From Streptomyces fungicidicus (GTDB lineage: Bacteria > Actinomycetota > Actinomycetes > Streptomycetales > Streptomycetaceae): DNA of 64,000 nt. The position numbers and the translations under genes were made by a program. Below are positions 20,276 to 29,413 of this stretch, in pieces. Below the pieces are notes generated by a model. It did no database searches. It saw nothing but the letters and a program-made list of their open reading frames with translations, and was not told the origin of the DNA. How positions within the stretch are numbered: position 1 is the first letter of the stretch; the number at the start of each line of letters is the position of its first letter. The DNA lies in assembly GCF_003665435.1 (NCBI RefSeq), contig NZ_CP023407.1:2046001-2110000 (forward strand). Direction: 5' to 3'.

Positions 20276-21636
20276 TGACCACCGCGGGCGCCGTCCACGC
20301 CGAGGGCGACCGGGGCGACCGCAGCGGTGTCAGGACGGCGCTGGCGGGACTCACCACCCGCGGGCGCTCCTTCCTCGCCGCCGGTGTGGCGGCCGCGGTC
20401 TGCTCGTACGTGCTCGGGCAGAGCGACCTGCTGCGGGTCGGGCTGCTCCTCGCGGTGCTGCCGCTGGTGTGCGCGGCGGTGCTCTACCGCACCCGCTACC
20501 GGGTCGCCGGCAGCCGCCGGCTCTCCCCCGGGCGGGTGCCGGCGGGCTCCGAGGCGCGGGTGCACCTGCGGATGGAGAACGTCTCGCGGCTGCCCACGGG
20601 CCTGCTGATGCTCCAGGACCGGGTGCCCTACGTGCTCGGTCCACGCCCGCGGTTCGTGCTGGACCGGGTGGAGGCGGGCGGGCGCCGCGAGGTGTCCTAC
20701 CGGGTCCGTTCCGATCTGCGCGGCCGCTATCCGCTGGGCCCGCTCCAGCTGCGGCTTTCCGACCCGTTCGGGATGTGCGAGCTGACCCGGTCCTTCTCGA
20801 CCCACGACACCCTGACGGTGGTCCCGCGGGTGGTGCCGCTGCCGCCGGTGCGGCTGAGCGGCGAGGCCAAGGGGTACGGCGACGGACGGCATCGCGCCCT
20901 GGCGCTGGCCGGCGAGGACGACGTGATCCCCCGCGGGTACCGCTACGGCGACGACCTGCGACGGGTGCACTGGCGCTCCACCGCCCGCTACGGCGAGCTG
21001 ATGGTGCGCCGCGAGGAGCAGCCGCAGCGCGCCCGCTGCACGGTGCTGCTGGACACCCGGGCCATCGCCTACGAGGGCGCCGGACCGGACTCGGCGTTCG
21101 AATGGGCGGTGTCGGGCGCGGCGTCCGTGCTGGTGCACATGCTGGAGCGGGGCTTCTCGGTGCGGCTGCTGACCGACACCGGCAACGCGGTGCCGGGCGA
21201 GGGGTCCGACGGGTTCGCGGGCGCCGGCCAGGAGTCGGCGGACGCGGCCGGGCTGATGATGGACACCCTCGCCGTGGTGGACCACTCCGACGACGAGGGG
21301 CTGTCCCGCGCCTACGACGTGCTGCGCGGCGGGAACGAGGGGCTGCTGGTGGCGTTCCTCGGCGACCTGGACGAGGACCAGGCCGCGGTGCTCGCCCGGA
21401 TGCGGCAGCGCAGCGGGGGCGCCGTGGCCTTCCTGCTGGACAGCGCGGCCTGGCTGCGGGAGCCGGCGGACGTGCCGGACGCGTCGGACCGGGCCGGGGA
21501 CCGGCTGCGGATGCTGCGTGAGGCGGGATGGACCGCCCTCGGCGTGCCGCGGGGCGCGGCACTGGAAGAACTGTGGCGGCAGGCGGACCGGGAGCGTTCG
21601 GGCCTGACCGCGGCGAGCGGCGGGGAGGGACCGTGA
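20272..21636 (+). CDS. DUF58-domain membrane protein
   Basis: 454 residues from GTG 20272, overlapping the moxR stop as GTGA (an ATG follows directly at 20275). Two membrane helices (about 32-75) precede a beta-rich region. The DUF58 signature (DDVIPRGYRYGDDLRRVHWR, STARYGELMVRREE) leads into a von Willebrand-A-like fold. DUF58 proteins pair with MoxR ATPases, and the exact role is unknown. It is coupled to the next gene by another GTGA overlap. Confidence 0.93.
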   Translation: MMTTAGAVHAEGDRGDRSGVRTALAGLTTRGRSFLAAGVAAAVCSYVLGQSDLLRVGLLLAVLPLVCAAVLYRTRYRVAGSRRLSPGRVPAGSEARVHLRMENVSRLPTGLLMLQDRVPYVLGPRPRFVLDRVEAGGRREVSYRVRSDLRGRYPLGPLQLRLSDPFGMCELTRSFSTHDTLTVVPRVVPLPPVRLSGEAKGYGDGRHRALALAGEDDVIPRGYRYGDDLRRVHWRSTARYGELMVRREEQPQRARCTVLLDTRAIAYEGAGPDSAFEWAVSGAASVLVHMLERGFSVRLLTDTGNAVPGEGSDGFAGAGQESADAAGLMMDTLAVVDHSDDEGLSRAYDVLRGGNEGLLVAFLGDLDEDQAAVLARMRQRSGGAVAFLLDSAAWLREPADVPDASDRAGDRLRMLREAGWTALGVPRGAALEELWRQADRERSGLTAASGGEGP

Positions 21637-24020
21637 TCAGCGGGCGGGCGAGGCTGGCGCTGTGCGCGTGGGCGGCCACACTGATGGCGGCGTGCGCGCT
21701 GCTGCCGCTGGTCGAACCGTCGGTCTGGTTCGTCCAGGCGGCGTTCCTGCTGGCGGTGCAGTCGGGGGTGGGCGCCGCGGCCCGGCGGGTGCCGCTGGCA
21801 CGTCCGCTGACCGTGGTGGCGCAGGTCGTCGTCACGCTGGTGCTGCTGACCCTGGCGTTCGCGCGTGAGCACGCCGTGGCCGGGCTCATACCCGGACCGG
21901 ACGCCCTCCGGTTCTTCGCCGGCCTGCTGGACCAGGGCGGCAACGACGTCAGCCGGTACGCGATCCCGGCGCCGCTGTCCGACGGCATCCGGCTGATGCT
22001 GATCGGCGGCGTGCTGGTGATCGGGCTGCTGGTGGACACCATCGCGGTGACCTTCCGCAGCGCGGCCCCCGCCGGACTTCCGCTGCTCGCCCTGTACTCG
22101 GTGGCCGCGGGCCTGTCCGACAACGGCGTGGACTGGCTGTGGTTCCTGCTGGCGGCGGCCGGCTATCTGATGCTGCTGCTCGCCGAGGGACGCGACCGGC
22201 TCTCCCAGTGGGGGCGCGTGTTCGGCGGGGTGCCGGGGCCGGGCGGGGACTCGCCCGGCGCCGTCGCGCCGGTGCGCACCGGGCGGCGGATCGGCGCGGT
22301 CGCGCTGGGCATCGCCCTGGTGGTGCCGCTCGCGCTGCCCGCGATGAACGGCGGCCTGCTGGGCCCCTCCGGCACGGGCGTCGGCTCGGGCTCTGGCGGG
22401 GGCGGCACCATCTCCGCGGTGAACCCGCTGGTGTCGCTGCGCGACTCGCTGAACGTGGACGAGGACCGCCAGGTGCTGTCGGTGCGCTCCGAGCTGACGG
22501 ACACGTCGGACCTGTATCTGCGGATCGTGTCCCTGGACGACTTCGACGGCACCAGCTGGAAGCCCTCGAAGCGGTCCATCACCACCGTTCCGGACGGCAC
22601 GTTCCCGACGCCGCCCGGCCTCGGTCCCGACATCGGGCGCACGGAGATCGGCACCACGATCTCGACCGCCGACTGGTACGCCCAGGACTGGCTGCCGATG
22701 CCGTACCCGCCGAGCGGGGTGGCCATCCGCGGCAACTGGCGCTACGAGCCCGTCGGCATGACCCTGGTCGGCGACCACGGCCAGAACACCCGCGGTCTGT
22801 CGTACGAGGTGCGCAGCCTCTACGTGCAGCCCACGGCGGAGCAGCTGGCCGACGCGCCGGACCCGGCGCCCGCGCTGCAGCGGGAGTACACCGGGCTGCC
22901 GGACTCGCTGCCGGACGTGGTCTCCCGCACCGCCCGCGAGGTCACCGAGGGCGCGGACAACGACTACGACCGGGCGGTGAAGCTGCAGGAGTACTTCACG
23001 CTGAACGGCGGCTTCGAGTACGACACCGAGGTGGACGTCGGCAGCGGCTCGCAGGCCATCGCCCGTTTCCTGCGGGACAAGCAGGGCTTCTGCGTGCACT
23101 TCTCGTTCGCGATGGCGTCGATGGCCCGTTCGCTGGGCATACCGGCGCGGGTCGCGGTGGGCTTCGCGCCCGGCACCCCGCAGGCGGACGGCACGGTCTC
23201 GGTCGGGCTGCGGGACGCGCACGCCTGGCCGGAACTGTACTTCGAGGGGGTGGGCTGGACCCGTTTCGAGCCGACCCCGACGCGTGGTTCGACGCCCGCG
23301 TACACCGTGCCGGACGCCGCGGACAGCACGGTGCCCGACCCCGCGCGGCCCTCGCAGGCGGAGCCCTCGGAGCCGTCCGGGGACCCCTCGCAGAGCGAGA
23401 GCTGCTCGGCGGAGCGCAGGAAGCTGGACGGCTGCGGGAGCGAGTCGCCGCAGGCGGTGCTGCCCGCCGGTGACGACGGGCCGAAGTGGTCCGCGCTGCT
23501 GCTGTGGGCGCTGGCCGGGCTGGTCGTGCTGGTGCTGCCGCTGACGCCGATGCTGTCGCGGGCGAGGACCCGGGCGGTGCGGCTCGGCGGGCACGGCCGG
23601 TCGGAGGCGGACGCGGCGCCGTACATCCTGGGCGTCTGGGACGAGCTGACCGACACGGCGTGGGACCACGGGATCGCACCGGACGAGTCACTGTCCCCGC
23701 GCGGGGCGGCGGACCGCATCGTGCGGGTCGGCAGGCTCGACTCGGGGGCGGCGGCGTCGGTGCACCGGGTGGCCGACGCGGTGGAGCAGGTGCTGTACGC
23801 GCCCCGGCCGCGGCCGGTGGCGGGGCTGACGGACGACGTCCGGCGGGTGAGTACGGCGCTGCGGGACACCGCGGGACGGGGGGCGCGGCTGCGGGCGGTG
23901 TTCGCTCCGCGGTCCACCGTGCGGGTGGTGTGGGCGGCGTCGGCCCGGTGGAGCGGGGTGCGGGGGCGCGTGCTCGCGATGCGGCCCGCCTGGCGGGGGC
24001 CGTTCCGGCAGCAGGGGTGA
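21633..24020 (+). CDS. TgpA-type transglutaminase-like membrane protein
   Basis: 795 residues from GTG 21633 (GTGA overlap with the DUF58 gene). About six N-terminal membrane helices (1-245) precede a large extracytoplasmic region. The transglutaminase-like core (about 450-555) has Cys in KQGFCVHFSF, His in LRDAHAWPEL and the acidic residue in the following YFEGVGW stretch. A Ser/Pro/Glu-rich linker, one more membrane helix (about 625) and a DUF4129-like cytoplasmic tail (DESLSPRGAADRI) complete it. The likely role is peptide-bond chemistry outside the membrane, linked to MoxR. The substrate is unknown. Confidence 0.92.
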   Translation: MISGRARLALCAWAATLMAACALLPLVEPSVWFVQAAFLLAVQSGVGAAARRVPLARPLTVVAQVVVTLVLLTLAFAREHAVAGLIPGPDALRFFAGLLDQGGNDVSRYAIPAPLSDGIRLMLIGGVLVIGLLVDTIAVTFRSAAPAGLPLLALYSVAAGLSDNGVDWLWFLLAAAGYLMLLLAEGRDRLSQWGRVFGGVPGPGGDSPGAVAPVRTGRRIGAVALGIALVVPLALPAMNGGLLGPSGTGVGSGSGGGGTISAVNPLVSLRDSLNVDEDRQVLSVRSELTDTSDLYLRIVSLDDFDGTSWKPSKRSITTVPDGTFPTPPGLGPDIGRTEIGTTISTADWYAQDWLPMPYPPSGVAIRGNWRYEPVGMTLVGDHGQNTRGLSYEVRSLYVQPTAEQLADAPDPAPALQREYTGLPDSLPDVVSRTAREVTEGADNDYDRAVKLQEYFTLNGGFEYDTEVDVGSGSQAIARFLRDKQGFCVHFSFAMASMARSLGIPARVAVGFAPGTPQADGTVSVGLRDAHAWPELYFEGVGWTRFEPTPTRGSTPAYTVPDAADSTVPDPARPSQAEPSEPSGDPSQSESCSAERRKLDGCGSESPQAVLPAGDDGPKWSALLLWALAGLVVLVLPLTPMLSRARTRAVRLGGHGRSEADAAPYILGVWDELTDTAWDHGIAPDESLSPRGAADRIVRVGRLDSGAAASVHRVADAVEQVLYAPRPRPVAGLTDDVRRVSTALRDTAGRGARLRAVFAPRSTVRVVWAASARWSGVRGRVLAMRPAWRGPFRQQG

Positions 24021-24102
24021 CCCCGCGGGTCCGCTGCGCGGGTGCCCGGCGTGGGGGTGGGCCGGGGGCGGTCGCGCGGCCCGGCGCTCACGGGGCGCCG
24101 CC

Positions 24103-24171
24103 GCGCCCACCCGTGCCGCCCTGGGGTGCCTCCCAGGCCCTTGAGGCACTGGGGGAGGCACGACTGCCCGC
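24103..24171. repeat. Intergenic hairpin repeat element, copy A
   Basis: It contains GCGCCCACCCGTGCCGCC (24103-24120) and GGCACGACTGCCCGC (24157-24171), the two half-sequences shared with copies at 39378 and 56848. Here the halves are separated by an extra inverted repeat (GTGCCTCCC ... GGGAGGCAC). It sits in the gap between two convergent genes. Confidence 0.8.
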
Positions 24172-24202
24172 GGGAACGAACGGCTGGGCGGCGGGACAGC
24201 GA

Positions 24203-24233
24203 GAGGGGGACCACCGTGTCGGTGGTCCCCCTC
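24203..24233. terminator. 13-bp perfect hairpin between convergent genes
   Basis: The arms are 24203-24215 and 24221-24233 with loop GTGTC. It serves the end of the MoxR operon (plus) and of the DUF3040 gene (minus), whose stop is 26 nt away. Confidence 0.88.
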
Positions 24234-24258
24234 TGGTGCTTCGGGGTGGGGCGGGGTG

Positions 24259-24660
24259 CTAGTGGCCGCCCTGTTCGTCACGGCGGCGCTGCCAGCGCTG
24301 CTCGATGCGGTCCATCACGGACCGGCGTTGTCTGGTCTGGCGGCCTGCCTGGGGCGCGCCCTGCGCACCGGCGGCCTGCTCACCCGGTTTGGGCGCCTTG
24401 CGCCAGCCGGTCACGGCGAGCACCGCGCACCCCAGCATCACGAGGAACCCCACGACGCTGAGCCAGACCTGCTGGGCGACCATACCGGCCATGAGGAGCG
24501 CAATACCCACGAGGAAGCCCGCGACCGCCTGGTAGACCCGTCGCCGGGTGTACGTACGCAGCCCGCTTCCCTCGAGCGCCGTCGCGAACTTGGGATCTTC
24601 GGCGTACAGCGCTCGCTCCATTTGCTCGAGCATGCGCTGCTCGTGCTCCGAGAGCGGCAC
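24259..24660 (-). CDS. DUF3040 small membrane protein
   Basis: 133 residues from GTG 24660, with GAGGAGG 6 nt upstream. The N-terminal SEHEQRMLEQMERALYAEDPKFA is the DUF3040 signature. A basic stretch and two adjacent membrane helices (about 45-85) follow, then a hydrophilic Gln/Arg-rich tail. The family is common in actinobacteria and has no known function. It is monocistronic by appearance. Confidence 0.92.
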   Translation of the reverse strand: MPLSEHEQRMLEQMERALYAEDPKFATALEGSGLRTYTRRRVYQAVAGFLVGIALLMAGMVAQQVWLSVVGFLVMLGCAVLAVTGWRKAPKPGEQAAGAQGAPQAGRQTRQRRSVMDRIEQRWQRRRDEQGGH

Positions 24661-24920
24661 GGAGTCCTCCTCATCGTGCAGTCGCCGGGGCGGCGACCCG
24701 GGGGGGGGTCCCTTCAGGATAGGCAGGGAATCGCCCCCGTGAAACCCGCCCCTCTGCGCCAATTGGCCAACCGGTACCCGCCATCACGTCCCGGCCCGTC
24801 GAGGCTTCTCATTCCCCGGCGGCCGACCCGTCATGCCGGGCGGTCTCCCTCGATCATACGGTGCCCAGCCGCCATTCGGGGGGCCTGTGGCGCACTCCAT
24901 GCACACGGGCGGCCGCGGAG

Positions 24921-24942
24921 CGCGCCGCTGATCAGCGGCGCG
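24921..24942. terminator. 22-nt perfect palindrome after the methyltransferase
   Basis: A perfect palindrome with arms of 11 bp lies 14 nt beyond the stop of the minus-strand methyltransferase. The rest of the gap up to DUF3040 (24661-24920) shows no other feature. Confidence 0.7.
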
Positions 24943-24956
24943 TCACAGAAGGCGAC

Positions 24957-25727
24957 TCAGGCCCCCGCGGCCTCCTCCGTCTCACCGAGCACATGGAGTT
25001 GCGTGGCCACGGAGTGGAAGGCGGGGAGCTCGGCCGCCGCGGCCTCCAGCTTCAGCAGTGCGTCCAGGGCCCCGGACTCGGTGTCGACGAGCACGCCGGG
25101 GACGAGGTCGGCGAAGACCCGCACGCCGTGCACGGCGCCGACCCGCAGGCCCGCGCCCTCCACGAGGGCGGTGAGCTGTTCGGCGGTGAAACGGCGCGGT
25201 ACGGGGTCACCGGCGCCCCATCGGCCGTTCGGGTCGTCGAGGGCCTGCCGGGCCTCCGTGAAGTGGCCGGCGAGGGCGCGGGCGAGCACGGCGCCGCCGA
25301 GGCCGGCGGCGAGCAGGCTGAGGACGCCGTCGGGGCGCAGGGCGGCCACCACGTTGCGGACGCCCTCGGCGGGGTCGTCGACGTACTCCAGGACGCCGTG
25401 GCAGAGCACGGCGTCGTAGCCGCCGCGCTCGGCCACCTCGAAGAGGCCGTGGGCGTCGCCCTGGACGCCCCGGACCCGGTCGGCGACGCCGGCCTCGGCG
25501 GCGCGGCGCTCCAGGGCGAACAGCGCGTTGGGGCTCGGGTCGACGACGGTGACCCGGTGGCCGAGCAGGGCGAGGGGCACCGCGAAGTTGCCGCTGCCGC
25601 CGCCGGTGTCCAGGACGTCCAGTGACTGCCGCCCGGTCGCCTTGACCCGGCGTTCCAGGGCGTCCTGGAGGACCTCCCAGACCACGGCGGTACGGAGGGC
25701 GGCGCGGGGTCGTTGCGGGTCCGGCAC
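24957..25727 (-). CDS. Class I SAM-dependent methyltransferase
   Basis: 256 residues from GTG 25727, with GAGGAG about 8 nt upstream. Motif I is DVLDTGGGSGNFAVPLA (about 36-52), motif II acid in VTVVDPSP, and motif IV in YDAVLCHGVLEYVDDP. This is a complete small-molecule-type Rossmann methyltransferase with a C-terminal helical extension. The substrate cannot be told from sequence. It is transcribed in the same direction as, and 110 nt after, the HEPN gene. Confidence 0.9.
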   Translation of the reverse strand: MPDPQRPRAALRTAVVWEVLQDALERRVKATGRQSLDVLDTGGGSGNFAVPLALLGHRVTVVDPSPNALFALERRAAEAGVADRVRGVQGDAHGLFEVAERGGYDAVLCHGVLEYVDDPAEGVRNVVAALRPDGVLSLLAAGLGGAVLARALAGHFTEARQALDDPNGRWGAGDPVPRRFTAEQLTALVEGAGLRVGAVHGVRVFADLVPGVLVDTESGALDALLKLEAAAAELPAFHSVATQLHVLGETEEAAGA

Positions 25728-25837
25728 GGTGGTTGACTCCTCGGCGCGGCGCCGCCTCTTCGTCGGCGGAGCGATCGGGTTCCGGGCGGTGTCCACCCTA
25801 TGGCCTGCGCCGTGGTGGCCGGGCACCTGGCCGGGGC

Positions 25838-26401
25838 CTAGGGGACGGCTTCGCCCCCGGGCCCCCCGCGTGCGGCTCCCCGCGTCCCCGGGGAGGGCGG
25901 CTGCTGGGGCAGGACCGGCTGGAGCACCAGCATGCGCTCGACCAGGCGGAGGAAGGCCGACACGTCGCGCAGCAGGTCGTCGGCGTCCCGGGCGGTGGCC
26001 GCGCCCCGGATGCCGGCCTCGGCACGGGCACGGCGCCCGGCCCCGGAGGCGAACAGCGCGCTCCACTCGGTGAGCTCGGGCGCGATCTCGGGGAGCACTT
26101 CCCAGGCGCTCCGTATTCTCGCCCGGGCCCGGGGGGAGGTCTCGGGCCGGCCGCGTGCGGCGAGCACGGCGGCGGCCGTGCGCAGGGCGGCGAGGTGGGC
26201 CGTCGCATAGCGCTCGTTGGGTGTGGTGAGGACGGTGGCCTCGTCGACTCCGGCACGGGCCTGGGCGAGCAGGTCGAGGGCGGCGGGCGGGGCGGAGGCG
26301 CGGCGCAGCACGGGGTGGACGTCGCTCGCCGGGCCGTTCAGTGAGGGGGCAGGGCCGGCTGCGCGGCGCCGACGGGCGGCGGCTGCGGACGAGTTGGCCA
26401 T
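25838..26401 (-). CDS. SAV_6107-family HEPN-domain protein
   Basis: 187 residues from ATG 26401, with AGGAGG 6 nt upstream. A basic Ala-rich leader precedes an all-helical domain (about 35-150) that matches my memory of the SAV_6107-type HEPN family, named after a Streptomyces avermitilis protein. NERYATAHLAALR contains R-x4-H, the active-site pattern of HEPN ribonucleases. The tail is Gly/Pro-rich. No MNT nucleotidyltransferase partner is adjacent. It is divergent from the YhgE operon across a 165-nt gap. An RNase role is inference. Confidence 0.82.
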   Translation of the reverse strand: MANSSAAAARRRRAAGPAPSLNGPASDVHPVLRRASAPPAALDLLAQARAGVDEATVLTTPNERYATAHLAALRTAAAVLAARGRPETSPRARARIRSAWEVLPEIAPELTEWSALFASGAGRRARAEAGIRGAATARDADDLLRDVSAFLRLVERMLVLQPVLPQQPPSPGTRGAARGGPGGEAVP

Positions 26402-26501
26402 GACGAACCTCCTGTCGTCTTCGTGACGGCTCCCCTACCACGGGGTGCCGTATGTGCACATCGTGGGGTATGGCACTGACAATCCGTTCCGACCTGGGCT
26501 T

Positions 26502-26530
26502 TTGCCCCGGCCGAAAGTTCGGGCTACGTT
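26502..26530 (+). promoter_or_regulatory. Promoter of the ATPase-YhgE-TetR operon
   Basis: TTGCCC (26502-26507) and TACGTT (26525-26530) are separated by 17 bp, a good sigma-70-type pair. The predicted start falls inside the palindrome at 26535-26548. Confidence 0.65.
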
Positions 26531-26534
26531 TTGC

Positions 26535-26548
26535 ACTGACCAGTCAGT
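26535..26548. promoter_or_regulatory. Palindromic operator, probably for the TetR regulator
   Basis: ACTGACCAGTCAGT is a perfect inverted repeat with 6-bp arms around CA. It lies at the predicted transcription start and 18 nt before the first gene. The operon ends with a TetR-family gene (29414-30043), so autorepression is likely. Confidence 0.72.
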
Positions 26549-26566
26549 TCAAAACAGGGGGACTCG

Positions 26567-27322
26567 GTGGACGGTCCGACGGGATTCGCCGTCACGGCCC
26601 GCGACCTCGGCCTGAAGGGACCGCGGGGCTGGGCGTTCCGCGGTGTCACGGCCGACGCGGAGCCCGGCTCGCTGATCGCGGTGGAGGGGCCCTCCGGGTC
26701 CGGCCGCACCTGCCTGCTGCTCGCGCTCACCGGCCGGATGCGTCCCACGGAGGGCACGGCCGCCGTCGGAGGGCTGGAACTGCCCCGGCGGATGGCCGCG
26801 GTCCGCCGGTCCGCCGCACTCGCCCACGTCGCCGGGGTGACCGATCTCGAGCCCGCCCTCACCGTCGGCGAGCACCTGCGCGAACAGGCCCTGCTGCAGC
26901 GCCGTTTCGGCGACCGGCCGTACTTCGGGCCACCGCGCCCGCGCGCCCGGCGGGCCGACGCGGAGCGCCGGCGGGTCGACACCGCCCTGGCCACCGCGGG
27001 ACTGGACCTCGCTGCCCTGCCCAAGGGCGCGCGGACCGCCGTGCGGGACCTGGAGCGGGTGGAGGCGCTGCGGCTGTCGCTCGCGCTGGCGCTGCTGGGA
27101 CGCCCCCGGCTGCTCGGTGTGGACGACACCGATCTGAAGCTCTCGTCCGCCGAACGGGCCGAGGTCTGGGCGCTCCTGAAGTCGGTCACCGACACCGGCA
27201 CCACCGTGCTGGCCGTGTGCAGCGAGGCGCCGGGCGGCGCGACGGCCGTGCGCACCGGAACCGGCCCGCACGACGAGACGAAGGAGGCCGACGATGCGCT
27301 CGCCGGCACTGGCCGCTCTTGA
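26567..27322 (+). CDS. ABC-type ATP-binding protein with degenerate motifs
   Basis: 251 residues from GTG 26567, after an AGGGGG site. It has an ABC-ATPase-like fold, but key motifs have drifted: the Walker A is GPSGSGRT, with Arg in place of the Lys. No LSGGQ signature is seen where expected (RDLERVEALRLSLA). The Walker B region is LLGVDDTD. The C-terminus is short. It probably partners the YhgE/Pip membrane protein encoded next (29-nt overlap). Whether it still hydrolyses ATP is doubtful from sequence. Confidence 0.82.
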   Translation: MDGPTGFAVTARDLGLKGPRGWAFRGVTADAEPGSLIAVEGPSGSGRTCLLLALTGRMRPTEGTAAVGGLELPRRMAAVRRSAALAHVAGVTDLEPALTVGEHLREQALLQRRFGDRPYFGPPRPRARRADAERRRVDTALATAGLDLAALPKGARTAVRDLERVEALRLSLALALLGRPRLLGVDDTDLKLSSAERAEVWALLKSVTDTGTTVLAVCSEAPGGATAVRTGTGPHDETKEADDALAGTGRS

Positions 27323-29378
27323 ACTCCGGCGCTTCGGCCGGGGCAGACTGCCGCGCGCGGCCCTGGTCGCCCTGCTGGTGCTGCCGCTGCTGTACGGGGC
27401 GCTGTACCTGTGGTCGTTCTGGGACCCCTACGGCCGTCTGGACCGGATCCCCGTGGCGCTCGTGAACGACGACGAGGGGGCTACCGCCGACGGGAGGCGG
27501 ATCACCGCGGGCGACGACCTCACCGAGGGCCTGCGCGACAGCGGCACGTTCGACTGGCGGGAGGTGAGCGCGGCCGAGGCCCGCCGGGGCGTGGAGGACG
27601 GCACGTACTACCTGTCGCTGACCCTGCCCGCCGACTTCAGCCGCCGTATCGCCTCCAGTTCCGGCGACTCCCCCGAGACCGGCGCCCTCCAGGTGCGGAC
27701 GAACGACGCCAACAACTACATCGTCGGGCAGATCTCCCGGACGGTCTTCGGCGAGGTGCGCCGGGCCGCGTCCACCAAGACCTCGCGCTCCTTCCTGGAC
27801 CGGATCTTCGTCTCGTTCTCCGGCATCCACGGCGAGACGGTGAAGGCGGCGAAGGGGGCCGACAAGCTGAGCGGCGGCATCGGGAAGGCGGAGAAGGGCT
27901 CCCAGGACCTCGCCGACGGTCTGGCGGACGCCCGCAAGGGCAGCGGCAAGCTGTCCAAGGGCCTCAAGGACCTCCACAAGGGCTCGGGCGGCCTGGCGGA
28001 CGGCTCGAGGAAGGTCGCGGACGGCACCCGGACGCTCGCCGCCAAGGTGAACGCGGTGGACGCCCGGGTGGGGCCCTTCCTGGAGGACAACGGGAAGACC
28101 ATCGGCGAGACCGCGCGGTTCGTCGCCGACTCGGCCGGCCGGCTCCGCGACGACCTCGACACGCTGCGGGAGAAGGCCCCGGCGGCGGCGAAGGACGCCC
28201 GCGCGGCGTCCGGCACCGTGGACGGCATCCACAAGGCGCGCTGCGAGGACCCCGTCCTGCCCGATCCCGCCTGCCCGGACCTGGAGAAGGCCAGGGACGC
28301 GGTGGCCACCGCCGCGACCGTGGCCGGGGACGTCAGCGCCCTGGTCACCGGTCACCGCGACGAGCTGAAGGAGCTCGACGGGGACCTGGGCGCCCTGGAG
28401 AAGCAGGCCCGGGCGCTCGCCGCCCGCGCCCCGCACCTCTCCGAGGACCTGGACGACGCCGTCACCCGGATCAACAAGCTCGACTCCGGTGCCGCCCGGG
28501 TGGCCGCCGGGGCGAAGAAGCTGGACAAGGGACTGGGCACCGCCGAGACCGGCGCCCGTGACCTGGACAAGGGCGTCGGCGAGCTGAAGACCGGCGCGGA
28601 CGACCTGAACGGCGGCCTCTACAAGCTCGTCGACGGCTCCGGCGAACTCGCCGGCGGCCTGCACGACGGAGCCGGGAAGATCCCCGACTACGACGAGCGG
28701 GACCGCGACCGGCGCACCGAGGTGATGGCCGACCCGGTCCGGCTCGTCTCCCGCGACCTGCACAAGGCGCCCGACTACGGCACCGGCTTCGCCCCGTACT
28801 TCATCCCGCTGTCGCTGTGGGTCGGCGCGATGGTGGCGTACATGCTGATCGCGCCGATGAACCGGCGGGCGCTCGCGGCGGGCGCCCCGGCCTGGCGGAT
28901 CGCGCTCGCCGGATGGCTGCCGGTGGTGGCGATCGGGGTGCTGCAGACGGCGGCGCTGATGGCGGTGCTGCACTGGGCGCTCGGGCTGCAGATGGCGCGG
29001 GCGGCCGGCACGGTGGGCTTCCTGTTCCTGGTGACGGCGTGCTTCGCGGCGCTCGTGCAGTGGCTGAACGCGCGCTTCGGCGCGGCCGGCCGGATCCTCG
29101 TCCTCGCGCTGCTGATGCTCCAGCTGACCTCGGCGGGCGGCACGTACCCCGTGCAGACCAGCCCGGGCTTCTTCAACGCGCTGCACCCGTTCCTGCCGAT
29201 GAGCCACGTCGTGGAGGCGCTCCGGCGGCTGATCACGGGCGGCGGTCTCGGACCGGTGTGGCAGGCATGCGCCGTGTTGACCGCCTTCACCGCCGGCGCC
29301 CTGGCGCTGACCGCGCTGTCCGCCCGGCGCCGCCAGGTGTGGACCCTGGACCGGCTGCATCCGGAGCTGAGCCTGTGA
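27294..29378 (+). CDS. YhgE/Pip-family membrane protein
   Basis: 694 residues. One N-terminal membrane helix (about 22-42) is followed by the family motif VALVNDDEGA. A long extracytoplasmic region (about 50-480) contains imperfect heptad-like repeats such as KGSGKLSKGL and LADGSRKVADG. Five or six C-terminal membrane helices (ABC-2 permease-like) begin at FAPYFIPLSLWVG. Family members include phage-infection proteins and ESX-linked or efflux membrane proteins. The start overlaps the ATPase gene by 29 nt. Export or envelope remodelling is the likely role. Confidence 0.9.
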   Translation: MRSPALAALELRRFGRGRLPRAALVALLVLPLLYGALYLWSFWDPYGRLDRIPVALVNDDEGATADGRRITAGDDLTEGLRDSGTFDWREVSAAEARRGVEDGTYYLSLTLPADFSRRIASSSGDSPETGALQVRTNDANNYIVGQISRTVFGEVRRAASTKTSRSFLDRIFVSFSGIHGETVKAAKGADKLSGGIGKAEKGSQDLADGLADARKGSGKLSKGLKDLHKGSGGLADGSRKVADGTRTLAAKVNAVDARVGPFLEDNGKTIGETARFVADSAGRLRDDLDTLREKAPAAAKDARAASGTVDGIHKARCEDPVLPDPACPDLEKARDAVATAATVAGDVSALVTGHRDELKELDGDLGALEKQARALAARAPHLSEDLDDAVTRINKLDSGAARVAAGAKKLDKGLGTAETGARDLDKGVGELKTGADDLNGGLYKLVDGSGELAGGLHDGAGKIPDYDERDRDRRTEVMADPVRLVSRDLHKAPDYGTGFAPYFIPLSLWVGAMVAYMLIAPMNRRALAAGAPAWRIALAGWLPVVAIGVLQTAALMAVLHWALGLQMARAAGTVGFLFLVTACFAALVQWLNARFGAAGRILVLALLMLQLTSAGGTYPVQTSPGFFNALHPFLPMSHVVEALRRLITGGGLGPVWQACAVLTAFTAGALALTALSARRRQVWTLDRLHPELSL

Positions 29379-29413
29379 ACGGACGGGCGGGCGTTCCTGT
29401 GAGAATCAGGGCC

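Noticed and set aside
27843..28030. Repeats in the YhgE gene (AAGGGC... units) as a DNA repeat or recombination site
   Set aside because: They encode the imperfect G-L/D heptad repeats typical of the YhgE/Pip family.
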